Shown here piece after piece: positions 1-5,685 of a stretch of 7,501 nucleotides of DNA. Below the pieces are notes generated by a model. That model worked only from the letters and a program-made list of their open reading frames with translations, was not told the DNA's origin and ran no database searches. Location: contig JANNDW010000276.1 of NCBI GenBank assembly GCA_031378125.1, positions 1-7,501 of the forward strand, written 5' to 3'. Position 1 is the first letter of the stretch, and every line of letters starts with the position of its first letter. Source of the DNA: LGRD01 sp031378125 (GTDB lineage Bacteria; Pseudomonadota; Gammaproteobacteria; Burkholderiales; Burkholderiaceae_C). The position numbers and the translations under genes are program-made.

Positions 1-225
1 CCTCTGCCCGACCGGCTGTCCACCGACCCACGCAGCCCGCATCACATCGCTGCCGTGTTCGAACAGGACGTCGGCATTCGCTTCAACGACAAAGAGCGCT
101 CTGATGTGGAGGAATACTGCATCAGCGAAGGCTGGATCAAGGTGCCAGCAGGCAAGGCGGTGGACCGCAAAGGCCACCCGCTGATGATCAAGTTGAAGGG
201 CAAGGTGGAGGCGTTTTACCGCTGA
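1..225 (+). CDS. DUF3297 family protein, C-terminal part
   Basis: The open frame runs in from the left edge and gives 74 residues, starting PLPDRLSTDPRSPHH and ending KLKGKVEAFYR before TGA at 223-225. The pattern DRLSxxPRSPHH...FExDxGIRFNxKERxDVEEYCISEGWIxVxAGKxxDRKGxPLxIKLKGKVE is what I recall of DUF3297, a family of small (about 80 residue) cytoplasmic proteins of unknown function common in proteobacteria. At that family length only a handful of N-terminal residues are missing, so the start should lie just outside the window. There is no signal peptide or membrane segment in the visible part. The following gene is 91 bases downstream on the same strand and need not be co-transcribed. Family assignment is from memory of the motif; no biochemical role is claimed. 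Confidence 0.85.
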   Translation, partial: PLPDRLSTDPRSPHHIAAVFEQDVGIRFNDKERSDVEEYCISEGWIKVPAGKAVDRKGHPLMIKLKGKVEAFYR

Positions 226-228
226 GTA

Positions 229-262
229 GCCGCCATGCTCGGTGGCGCACAACTCGGTGGCG
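229..262 (+). repeat. 10-bp direct repeat and weak stem-loop after DUF3297 gene
   Basis: CTCGGTGGCG occurs at 238-247 and again at 253-262. GCCGCC at 229-234 can pair with GGTGGC at 241-246 (one G-T wobble, six-base loop) or with the second copy at 256-261. It lies four bases after the DUF3297 stop codon, where a terminator could be, but there is no T-run. The structure is visible; a terminator role is only a possibility. Confidence 0.25.
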
Positions 263-316
263 GTAGTGCAGGAGTCAACGCCGACCGACTCACCCATTTT
301 CTGAAAGCGCCCCCTT

Positions 317-1237
317 TTGAAGTTTGCCGCTATTGCCGCCATTTCCCTCATCGTCGTCGTGCTCCTGTTCTGGCTGTGGACGCCGGACCGAAGCCGTGCC
401 TCTCTCGAAGCCAGGTACCTGAACGCTCCCGGCGACATGATCGACGTGGCGGGCCTGCGTCTGCATGTGCGCGACAGCGGCCCAAAGAACGCGCCGGCGG
501 TGGTCTTGTTGCACGGCTTCGGCGCCAGCCTGCACACCTGGGAGCCGTGGGCGCAAGGCCTGCAAGCCGACCGCCGCGTCATCCGCTTCGACTTGGCCGG
601 CAGCGGCCTGAGCACGCCCGACCCCACCGGCGACTACACCGACGAGCGCAGCCTGCAGGTGCTCACCGCGCTGCTGGATACGCTGGGGGTGGCGCGGGTC
701 AGCGTGGTGGGCCACTCGATCGGTGGCCGAATGGCCTGGACCTTCGCGGCCCTTCACCCCGAGCGCGTGGACAAACTCGTGCTGATCTCGCCCGACGGCT
801 TTGCGAGCATGGGCTTCGAGTACGGCAAAACGCCCGAGGTGCCGGCCAGCGTGAAGCTGATGCGCTACGCACTGCCAAAACCGCTGCTGCGCATGAGCCT
901 GGCGCCGGCCTACGCCGACCCGGTCGTGATGACCGACGCGCTGGCCACGCGCTACCACGACCTGATGCTGGCCCCCGGTGCGCGCAACGCCATGGTCGCG
1001 CGCCTGGAGCAGACCGTGCTGGTCGACCCGCTGCCGCTGTTGCGGCGCATTCGCGCGCCGACCTTGCTGCTGTGGGGCGAACGCGACGCGATGATCCCGT
1101 TCAGCAATTCGGCGGACTACGTGAAAGCCGTTCCCAACATCACCCTGGTCCCGCTGCCGGGGGTGGGCCACCTGCCGCATGAAGAGGCAGCGGAGCTTTC
1201 TCTCGCGCCGGTTGCCGCGTTCCTCAGGCAGCCGTGA
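317..1237 (+). CDS. Membrane-anchored alpha/beta hydrolase
   Basis: A 306-residue serine hydrolase of the alpha/beta fold; substrate unknown (ester, lipid or other acyl substrates are possible). Residues 3-21 form a hydrophobic N-terminal segment (FAAIAAISLIVVVLLFWLW), so the enzyme is probably tethered to the inner membrane or exported. The hydrolase domain covers about 40-305. Visible motifs are the oxyanion-hole HG at 66-67, the nucleophile elbow GHSIGG with Ser134, the acid Asp257 in GERDAMIP, and His285 in GVGHLPHEE, so the triad is complete. The start is the TTG at 317: an in-frame TGA at 302-304 closes the frame upstream and the first in-frame ATG (residue 41) would remove the anchor. 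A weak GAAAG at 303-307 precedes it. Length fits the family. It could equally be labelled a lipase-like or dehalogenase-like hydrolase; the fold is sure, the reaction is not. Confidence 0.92.
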   Translation: MKFAAIAAISLIVVVLLFWLWTPDRSRASLEARYLNAPGDMIDVAGLRLHVRDSGPKNAPAVVLLHGFGASLHTWEPWAQGLQADRRVIRFDLAGSGLSTPDPTGDYTDERSLQVLTALLDTLGVARVSVVGHSIGGRMAWTFAALHPERVDKLVLISPDGFASMGFEYGKTPEVPASVKLMRYALPKPLLRMSLAPAYADPVVMTDALATRYHDLMLAPGARNAMVARLEQTVLVDPLPLLRRIRAPTLLLWGERDAMIPFSNSADYVKAVPNITLVPLPGVGHLPHEEAAELSLAPVAAFLRQP

Positions 1238-1301
1238 CGGACTTGCCGTTCTTCACAGTCGGCACAACGCTCCGCCGCCGGTTCACTCGCGTGCAAGGCG
1301 A

Positions 1302-1331
1302 TTGGCACGGCGGCCCAACCTGGCCTACATT
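1302..1331 (+). promoter_or_regulatory. Candidate sigma-70 promoter for the lysine-rich gene
   Basis: TTGGCA at 1302-1307 (five of six matches to TTGACA) is followed after 18 bases by TACATT at 1326-1331 (four of six to TATAAT). Transcription would begin near 1338, giving a leader of roughly 20 bases that still contains the GGAG site at 1349-1352 and the ATG at 1360. This also argues against the upstream in-frame extension of the gene. It is a pattern match only. Confidence 0.4.
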
Positions 1332-1359
1332 CGGCGCTCATTCAACCCGGAGCACTCCT

Positions 1360-1743
1360 ATGCCCATTCGTACCGCATCGCTGACCCATCAGATCCAGAA
1401 AAACGGCGCGAGGCTTCATCTGGCGATGGTGAGCCGCGCCCATTCGCAAGGAGCAGACCAGCCGGCGTCGCAGGACGAGCAGGCGCTGCTGGCCGAACGC
1501 CGTTCGCTCAAGGAGGCCAGGGCGAAGCGGCAGGCTCAGGCCAAGCTGCCCAAGCCCAAGGCCGCCAGGGTGGTCAAACCGGCCAAGCCACCCAAAGCAC
1601 CCAAGGCACCCAAGGCCGCGAAGGAACCAAAGCAAGCAAAATCGGCCAAGGACCACAAACCATCGCGCGCCGACAAGCTGACCAAGAAGGCCGAAAACCT
1701 TGAGGCCGCGAAGAAGGCCGAGAGAAAGTCGGCCAAGACCTGA
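1360..1743 (+). CDS. Lysine/alanine/proline-rich basic protein, unknown function
   Basis: I do not recognise this 127-residue protein. The first 40 residues (MPIRTASLTHQIQKNGARLH onward) look mixed; residues 41-62 are a charged helix-prone stretch; from residue 62 to the end the chain has 20 lysines in 66 residues with A and P between them, and it is surely disordered. Ten lysines at 73, 76, 79 and so on to 100 occur with an exact spacing of three. The composition resembles histone H1-like C-terminal tails, so binding to DNA, RNA or another polyanion is a reasonable inference, not a demonstration. The ATG at 1360 is chosen because GGAG sits seven bases upstream (1349-1352); the frame stays open back to 1234 but that part would cross the candidate promoter. 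No signal peptide or membrane segment. The DNA has three near-identical 9-base units at 1591-1617. Confidence 0.7.
   Translation: MPIRTASLTHQIQKNGARLHLAMVSRAHSQGADQPASQDEQALLAERRSLKEARAKRQAQAKLPKPKAARVVKPAKPPKAPKAPKAAKEPKQAKSAKDHKPSRADKLTKKAENLEAAKKAERKSAKT
1591..1617 (+). repeat. Three tandem 9-base units in lysine-rich gene
   Basis: CCCAAAGCA, CCCAAGGCA and CCCAAGGCC follow each other without gaps and encode PKA PKA PKA within the lysine-rich tail. Similar AAG/GCC-type triplets flank them. The units could allow repeat number to change by slippage or recombination, altering tail length in steps of three residues. Confidence 0.6.
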
Positions 1744-1766
1744 CACGCAGCGCGGGGCGGGTGCCG

Positions 1767-1790
1767 GGCGGGCGCCGGGATCCCGCCTTT
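1767..1790 (+). terminator. Possible weak terminator after lysine-rich gene
   Basis: GGCGGG at 1767-1772 pairs with CCCGCC at 1782-1787 around a nine-base loop, followed by only three T residues. It lies 24 bases after the stop codon and before the RlpA gene. The stem is real in sequence, but the T-run is short, so termination is uncertain. Confidence 0.3.
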
Positions 1791-1869
1791 CGCGCAGCAA
1801 GTCACGTTGCCCGGTTGAGCCGTCCCCGCGCCGCTCATGCCGCCGCGCCGGCTGCCGACAACGGCGGTC

Positions 1870-2595
1870 ATGGGATCCATTCGTTTCTCTGTCGCGCCGC
1901 TGTGGCCGGGCGTTTTCGGGCGCGGGTTGTTGGTGCTGGCCATCCCCTTGCTCGCGGCGGGCTGCGGCAGCGTGCCGTTCCTCGGCAGCGCGTCCAAACC
2001 TGCGATTGCCGACACCCGCGTGAAGCCACCGCCCGCCGAGCCGGTGGCCCAACCCGAGCGCCAGGCTGCTCGCGCGCCCCACCCCTTGACCATCGTGCCG
2101 CCCAGCACCGCGCGGCCCGCCCGCGCCACCGCCGACCCCCCGGACGCGGTGCCGCGCATCGAACCCATCTCCGCGAGCCTGCCCAATCTGCAGTACCGCG
2201 TGCGTGGGCAGGACTACGAGCCCGGCAACAGCGACGTGCCGCTGGCGGACGCCGGCATCGCCTCCTGGTACGGCGAGCCTTTCCACGGCCGCCGCACCGC
2301 CAACGGCGAGGTCTACAACATGAACCGGATGACCGCGGCGCACAAGACCATGCCGCTGCCCAGCTATTGCGTGGTGCGCAACCGCCGCAACGGCAAAGAG
2401 GTGGTGGTGCGAGTGAACGATCGCGGTCCGTTCAAGGACGGCCGCGTGATCGACCTGAGCCGTGCGGCGGCGCGCAAGCTGGGCATTTCGGGGCTTGCCC
2501 ACGTCGAGCTGCGGCGCATCACGTTTGATGAAATCCGCACCGGGTCGTGGAAGCCGGCCGCCCAACGAGTTGCCGGCCTCGGCCCGGCGAAGTAG
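1870..2595 (+). CDS. rlpA: RlpA-type lipoprotein (DPBB domain), no SPOR domain
   Basis: A 241-residue outer-membrane lipoprotein of the RlpA family, whose characterised members are lytic transglycosylases cutting denuded septal peptidoglycan glycans. Residues 1-32 are a lipoprotein signal ending in the lipobox LAAGC (Cys32). A Pro/Ala-rich linker follows to about residue 120, then a double-psi beta-barrel domain from about 127 to 218 with GIASWYGEPFHGRRTANGE, MTAAHKTMPLP and VNDRGPF. Glu147 and Asp184 fall where the catalytic acids of Pseudomonas RlpA are expected. The chain stops about 23 residues after the barrel, so the C-terminal SPOR domain of classical RlpA (about 360 residues in E. coli) is absent. 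ATG at 1870 is preferred over an in-frame ATG at 1837 because it gives a normal-length signal peptide and has a weak GGCGG just upstream; the longer start would put the lipobox Cys at 43. RlpA-like function is likely; septal targeting is doubtful. Confidence 0.88.
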   Translation: MGSIRFSVAPLWPGVFGRGLLVLAIPLLAAGCGSVPFLGSASKPAIADTRVKPPPAEPVAQPERQAARAPHPLTIVPPSTARPARATADPPDAVPRIEPISASLPNLQYRVRGQDYEPGNSDVPLADAGIASWYGEPFHGRRTANGEVYNMNRMTAAHKTMPLPSYCVVRNRRNGKEVVVRVNDRGPFKDGRVIDLSRAAARKLGISGLAHVELRRITFDEIRTGSWKPAAQRVAGLGPAK

Positions 2596-2623
2596 CGCCG
2601 CGGCGCACGGTGGCCAGCGCCAC
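2595..2623. terminator. Palindromes between convergent genes, possible terminator
   Basis: The 55 bases between rlpA and the convergent TPM gene contain a perfect 12-base palindrome GCGCCGCGGCGC (2595-2606) and a small hairpin, GTGGC (2610-2614) with GCCAC (2619-2623) around a four-base loop. Neither is followed by a T-run on either strand. The position suits a shared terminator, but the structures are short and GC-rich background makes them easy to find by chance. Confidence 0.25.
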
Positions 2624-2650
2624 ATCGGCTGCCGGAACCGCGCGCCGGCG

Positions 2651-3166
2651 TCAGCGCAGCACGGGCGCGTTGGACAACTCGTTCGGGTTGCCCGCATCCC
2701 GATCGCCCTCACCCAGCGCAAGGTGCCGCAGCATCAAGGCGTCGACCGCGTCGATCGCCTGGTTCAGGCCGGCTTCGAACTTCCCGGCCTGAAACGCGGC
2801 GCGCATCGCACCCAGGATGCGCTGCCACTCGTCATCACTCACATGCTGGTTCAGGCCGCGGTCGGCAACGATCTCGATGCGCCGCTCGGCCAGCAGCAGG
2901 TAGATCAGCACGCCGCTGTTGTGTTCGGTATCCCACACGCGCAGCTTGCTGAACATGGCCACCGAGCGCTCACGCGCGCTGGCGTTGCGCCACAGGTAGC
3001 TCAGCGGCAGGCCCGATTCGACGCAGACGCGGATCTCGCCGATGTGGCGCCGTTCGCTTTCGGTCACGCGCGCCTCCAGGCGCTTCAATCCGCCGGCGCC
3101 GAGCGCGCGTTGTGCATCACGCTCGTCGAACCAGCGGTGTCTCAAGATGCGCAGCAGCCTGTTCAT
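2651..3166 (-). CDS. Soluble TPM-domain protein
   Basis: A 171-residue protein, last of three genes in the lemA-like operon. It has no signal peptide or membrane segment, so it is probably cytoplasmic. After a basic N-terminus, residues about 28-150 match a TPM (DUF477) domain: the stretch around 43-52 (GEIRVCVESG), the strand pair VWDTEHNSGVLIYLLLAERR with IEIVADRGLNQHV (78-109), and a helical part with MRAAFQAGKFEAGLNQAID. TPM domains occur in a plant thylakoid protein needed for photosystem II repair and in bacterial proteins of unclear role; I claim no activity here. The ATG at 3166 lies eight bases after the stop codon of the preceding gene, and GGTGA (complement of 3174-3178) overlaps that stop, pointing to coupled translation. 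The frame extends further upstream only inside the glycine-rich part of the neighbour. The last 20 residues look disordered. Confidence 0.85.
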   Translation of the reverse strand: MNRLLRILRHRWFDERDAQRALGAGGLKRLEARVTESERRHIGEIRVCVESGLPLSYLWRNASARERSVAMFSKLRVWDTEHNSGVLIYLLLAERRIEIVADRGLNQHVSDDEWQRILGAMRAAFQAGKFEAGLNQAIDAVDALMLRHLALGEGDRDAGNPNELSNAPVLR

Positions 3167-3173
3167 GATGTGT

Positions 3174-3178
3174 TCACC
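3174..3178 (-). promoter_or_regulatory. Ribosome binding site overlapping upstream stop codon
   Basis: On the minus strand GGTGA (complement of 3174-3178) includes the TGA stop (3174-3176) of the YgcG-type gene and lies seven bases from the ATG at 3166. Ribosomes finishing the upstream gene would end on the next gene's binding site. This fixes the start choice and supports a single operon. Confidence 0.5.
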
Positions 3179-4088
3179 AGTCGCCCGACGCGCCACCGCC
3201 ACCGAAGTCGCCGCCGCCGCCGGAGCTGAAACCACCGCCACCGCCACCGGAACTCCAACCTCCGCCGCCACCGCCCCCGCCGCCCCAGATCACCGGCCCG
3301 CCGCCACGCCCGCCCAAGCCGCCGCCGCGGCTGGCGCCCAGCCCCATCACGCCCACCAGGAACAGCGCTACCAGGCCCGCGCCCGCGGCGATCAGCGCGC
3401 TGGTGGTCAGCCACCAGCCGATGCCACCCACCGCGCCACCGGTCAGCAGCGAACCGAACTTGCGGCCGAACATGCCGGTGAGCACCGCGCCCAGGATCGG
3501 CACGCCGACAAACAGAAAGATCGACAGGCTCTGCAGGTCGAAGCCTTGCAGCAGGCCGGTGCCATCGCCGCGTGGCGCCGGTTCGGCCAGCCCTTCGCCG
3601 GCAATGCGTGCGCTCAGTTTGTCGACCGCCGCGTTCAAGCCACCCGCGTAGTCGCCGGCCTTGAACGCAGGGCTGATCTGCTCGCCGATGATGCGCTTGG
3701 CAGCCAGGTCGGGAATCGCGCCTTCGAGCGTCTTGGCCACTTCGATGCGGACCCGGCGGTCGTTCTTGGCGACGATGATGAGCAGCCCGTCGCCCACCTC
3801 GCGCCGGCCGATCTTCCAGGCATCGGCCACGCGCTGGCCGTACGACGCGATGTCTTCGGGCTGCGTGGTGGGCACCAGCAGCAGCACCAGCTGCGAGCCG
3901 CGTTGTGTTTCCAGCGCCGCCAGCTTGGTGGTGAGCGCCTGGGCCTGCGCCGCGGTCAGCGTGCCGGTCTGGTCGATCACGCGGCCCGACAGCGGCGGCA
4001 CCGGCAGCACGTCCTGCGCCCGCACCAGGCCCGCGGCCAGCAGCAGCCAGGCCGCCAAACCGACAAACGCGAGGAAGGCACGGCGCAT
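3174..4088 (-). CDS. YgcG-type TPM-domain protein with Gly-rich tail
   Basis: A 304-residue exported membrane protein. Residues 1-24 are a signal peptide (MRRAFLAF... cut after LVRA). The TPM domain covers about 33-163: GRVIDQTGTLTAAQ, the LVLLLVPTTQPEDI strand, ADAWKIGRREVGDGLLIIVAKNDR, and IIGEQISPAFKAGDYAGGLNAAVD, the classic signature. Three hydrophobic segments follow at about 189-207, 213-233 and 234-250, then a tail from 253 to 304 that is mostly glycine with W, F and S, ending GGGGASGDW, which is typical of this family. The TPM domain should face the periplasm. ATG at 4088 is chosen because GGAG (complement of 4095-4098) is six bases upstream; the adjacent ATG at 4091 would be too close, and a GTG at 4124 lacks a binding site and would spoil the signal peptide. 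It lies between the lemA-like gene and another TPM gene, a common arrangement; function is unknown. Confidence 0.9.
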   Translation of the reverse strand: MRRAFLAFVGLAAWLLLAAGLVRAQDVLPVPPLSGRVIDQTGTLTAAQAQALTTKLAALETQRGSQLVLLLVPTTQPEDIASYGQRVADAWKIGRREVGDGLLIIVAKNDRRVRIEVAKTLEGAIPDLAAKRIIGEQISPAFKAGDYAGGLNAAVDKLSARIAGEGLAEPAPRGDGTGLLQGFDLQSLSIFLFVGVPILGAVLTGMFGRKFGSLLTGGAVGGIGWWLTTSALIAAGAGLVALFLVGVMGLGASRGGGLGGRGGGPVIWGGGGGGGGGWSSGGGGGGFSSGGGGDFGGGGASGDW

Positions 4089-4138
4089 CATCGGCTCCGG
4101 GTCACTGAGCTCACGCCAGCGCACTCAAGCCACTGCGC

Positions 4139-4771
4139 TCACTTCGGTGCCGGCTTCTCGAAGTTGACCGCCGGCGGCGCCGAGATCTGCGCTTCGTTTT
4201 GCACCGTGAAGCTGGGCTTCACGGTGTAGCTGAACATCATCGCCGTCAGGTTGGTGGGGAAGCTGCGCGCCAGCACGTTGTAGGCGGCAACCTCTTTGAT
4301 ATAGCGGTTGCGCGCCACCGTCACGCGGTTTTCGGTGCCTTCGAGCTGGGTGCGCAGATCCTGGAATCCCGCGTTCGCCTTCAGGCTGGGGTACTGCTCG
4401 GCCACCACCATCAGGCGGCTCAAAGCGCCGGTGAGTTCGCCTTGCGCAGCCTGGAATTTGGCGAACGCGGCGGGGTCGTTGATCAGCTCCGGCGTGGCCT
4501 GGATGCTGGTGGCCCTGGAGCGCGCCTCGATCACCTTGGTGAGCGTCTCTTGCTCGAAGTTGGCTTCACCCTTGACGGTGGCCACGATATTGGGAATCAG
4601 GTCGGCACGCCGCTGGTATTGGTTCAGCACCTCGGACCACGACGCCTTGACCGACTCGTCCAGGCGCTGAAAGTCGTTGTAGCCGCAGCCGCTCAGGCTC
4701 ACAGCGGCCAGCACGGCCAGCGCCGCGGCACCGGCACGGCGGCGGGTGGAGGTGAAAAAGGCGTGAAGCAT
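4139..4771 (-). CDS. lemA: LemA family lipoprotein
   Basis: A 210-residue LemA-family protein, first gene of the minus-strand trio. Residues 1-29 form a lipoprotein signal with basic RRR at 10-12 and lipobox LSGC (Cys29), so the protein should be lipid-anchored and periplasmic-facing rather than held by the usual N-terminal helix. The LemA core from about 30 to 190 is helical and shows YNDFQRLDESVKASWSEVLNQYQRRADLIPNIVATVKG, FEQETLTKVIEARS, QGELTGALSRLMVVAEQYPSLKAN, and ENRVTVARNRYIKEVAAYN; all are family hallmarks. AGGAG (complement of 4779-4783) lies seven bases before the ATG at 4771, making the start firm; upstream in-frame extension to 5002 would cross the inverted repeat and destroy the signal peptide. 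The role of LemA proteins is unresolved; partnership with TPM proteins is inferred from conserved neighbourhood. Not to be confused with the unrelated GacS sensor once called LemA. Confidence 0.93.
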   Translation of the reverse strand: MLHAFFTSTRRRAGAAALAVLAAVSLSGCGYNDFQRLDESVKASWSEVLNQYQRRADLIPNIVATVKGEANFEQETLTKVIEARSRATSIQATPELINDPAAFAKFQAAQGELTGALSRLMVVAEQYPSLKANAGFQDLRTQLEGTENRVTVARNRYIKEVAAYNVLARSFPTNLTAMMFSYTVKPSFTVQNEAQISAPPAVNFEKPAPK

Positions 4772-4778
4772 GCAAGGT

Positions 4779-4783
4779 CTCCT
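4779..4783 (-). promoter_or_regulatory. Strong ribosome binding site of lemA-like gene
   Basis: AGGAG on the minus strand, seven bases from the ATG at 4771. It decides the start in favour of the 210-residue lipoprotein. The inverted repeat at 4789-4845 begins only five bases upstream of it. Confidence 0.75.
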
Positions 4784-4788
4784 TGTTT

Positions 4789-4845
4789 GCCCCCAAGGCG
4801 CCTTTGGCGCCGGCTCCCCGAAGGAAGCGTCGTCGCCTTGGGGGC
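4789..4845. repeat. REP-like inverted repeat upstream of lemA-like gene
   Basis: GCCCCCAAGGCG at 4789-4800 and CGCCTTGGGGGC at 4834-4845 are perfect 12-base inverted arms with a 33-base centre. The centre contains another small hairpin: GGCGCC at 4797-4802 and 4806-4811 around TTT. Elements of the form CCCCCAAGG...CCTTGGGGG scattered between genes are, as far as I recall, common in Comamonadaceae, so this is probably one copy of a dispersed palindromic family. It lies in the lemA-like leader or promoter region. The rest of the 252-base divergent gap (4846-5023) shows no clear promoter match on either strand. Confidence 0.7.
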
Positions 4846-5023
4846 GGCCCGGCGGCGACACAGGAATGTTGCGGGCCGGATGGTACCGCGCCAAATCAGC
4901 TGGGGACTGCCGGCCTCTTTTCAATCTGCGCGGCGGCCGACTCAAGAGCCGGGACCGAAGGAACATTTCAGTCCGCCGGGCGAATGCCGATATCCCAGCC
5001 ATTCGGTTCGGGAGAACACGTCG

Positions 5024-5638
5024 ATGAGCTCCAAGTCTTCAACCACACCAGGCCAATCGCCAAATCCCGGCGGCATGCCGCTGCGCTCGCTGATCCGCGC
5101 CGCGCGCGGCGTTTTCAGCCGGCCGGTTCGCATCGAGCGCGAGCAAAGCAAACCGCGCGCGGCCCTCGAAGAAGGTTCGGGCGCGGCACAGGGCAAGGCC
5201 CAGGAGCACCGCGCGGATGTGGCACCCGAGACCCAAGCCACCCTGATGCGCTCGGACCTGAAGGCCCATCTCGACCGGTGCGGCAATTCCCGTGCCGCCC
5301 TGCCCCACCTGGCCACGCTGGAACATGAGCTGAAGAAACGCGGGATGCGCGTGTTCAGCCAGCTGCCGCTGAAGGTTCTTCAGCGTGCCGCCGCGCAGCT
5401 CGATGGCCTGGCACAAGAGCCGCTGCTGGAGGGTTTTACCCTGCTGCAAGCCAGGCTTGCCACAACCATCGTGGCGCGCGAGGAAAGCGCCCAGGTGCAG
5501 ATCAAGCTCCGCGAACCGTCGCCGTTTCTCATGGAGCACAAGCTCCAGGTCAGCGAAGCCAGCATGTCCGATTTCATGCTGGCAGGGGGCGATCTGGCGG
5601 CCGACCCGTCGGCAGCACCCGATCACAAACCCGGCTGA
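5024..5638 (+). CDS. Hypothetical helical protein, unknown function
   Basis: I do not recognise this 204-residue protein. The first 70 residues are rich in S, P, G, A and charged residues and look disordered. Residues about 75-155 form a predicted helical core (MRSDLKAHLDRCGNSRAALPHLATLEHELKKRG as the first half; LPLKVLQRAAAQLDGLAQEPLLEGFTLLQARL as the second). Residues 156-185 may add a beta-like or mixed segment, and the tail is again disordered. There is no signal peptide or membrane segment, so it is probably cytoplasmic; one cysteine (Cys86) is visible. ATG at 5024 is supported by GGAG at 5011-5014, nine bases upstream; the frame is open much further back but only through the inverted repeat and antisense to the lemA-like gene. 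It is divergent from that operon and convergent with the GT51 gene. That it is a real gene is well supported by codon pattern and its own binding site; function is open. Confidence 0.7.
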   Translation: MSSKSSTTPGQSPNPGGMPLRSLIRAARGVFSRPVRIEREQSKPRAALEEGSGAAQGKAQEHRADVAPETQATLMRSDLKAHLDRCGNSRAALPHLATLEHELKKRGMRVFSQLPLKVLQRAAAQLDGLAQEPLLEGFTLLQARLATTIVAREESAQVQIKLREPSPFLMEHKLQVSEASMSDFMLAGGDLAADPSAAPDHKPG

Positions 5639-5685
5639 GCCGCCAAAGTGAAGCGCCTGTGCAACTGCGCAGCGCAGGCGGCTCA
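5636..5685. terminator. Inverted repeat spanning both stop codons of convergent genes
   Basis: TGAGCCGCC at 5636-5644 and GGCGGCTCA at 5677-5685 are perfect nine-base inverted arms. Each arm begins with the TGA stop of one gene: the plus-strand hypothetical gene and the minus-strand GT51 gene. A competing inner stem pairs 5654-5662 with 5672-5680 (one wobble). A bidirectional terminator is likely by position, but neither side has a clear T-run. Confidence 0.45.

Noticed and set aside
290..1180. Minus-strand open frame opposite the alpha/beta hydrolase
   Set aside because: Antisense to a confident gene and rich in His, Gln, Arg with no recognisable motif.
235..1182. Plus-strand open frame overlapping the alpha/beta hydrolase
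   Set aside because: The overlapping frame with a complete Ser-Asp-His triad is clearly the gene; this one gives Arg/Ala-rich sequence without domains.
1234..1359. N-terminal extension of the lysine-rich gene to ATG-less start at 1234
   Set aside because: It lies across the candidate promoter and upstream of a good GGAG site for the ATG at 1360.
1342..2721. Long minus-strand open frame (459 codons) opposite the lysine-rich and rlpA genes
   Set aside because: It is antisense to two genes with recognisable domains or ribosome sites. Its translation is Arg/Gly/His-rich with no motif, as expected from high-GC shadow frames.
3042..4229. Plus-strand 395-codon open frame opposite the TPM genes
   Set aside because: It is antisense to two TPM-domain genes and translates to Ala/Arg/Gln-rich low-complexity sequence.
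4789..4845. CRISPR or insertion-sequence end
   Set aside because: There is one inverted pair only, with no regularly spaced direct repeats, no transposase gene and no target duplication visible.
4772..5002. N-terminal extension of the lemA-like gene to 5002
   Set aside because: It crosses the inverted repeat, bypasses the AGGAG site and buries the lipoprotein signal inside the protein.
4199..5023. Upstream extension of the 204-residue hypothetical gene
   Set aside because: It is antisense to the lemA-like gene and crosses the intergenic repeat; the ATG at 5024 has its own ribosome binding site.
4846..5023. Promoters in the divergent gap for lemA or the hypothetical gene
   Set aside because: I scanned both strands for paired -35 and -10 boxes; the best, TTTCAG with GATATC on the plus strand, matched too poorly to report.
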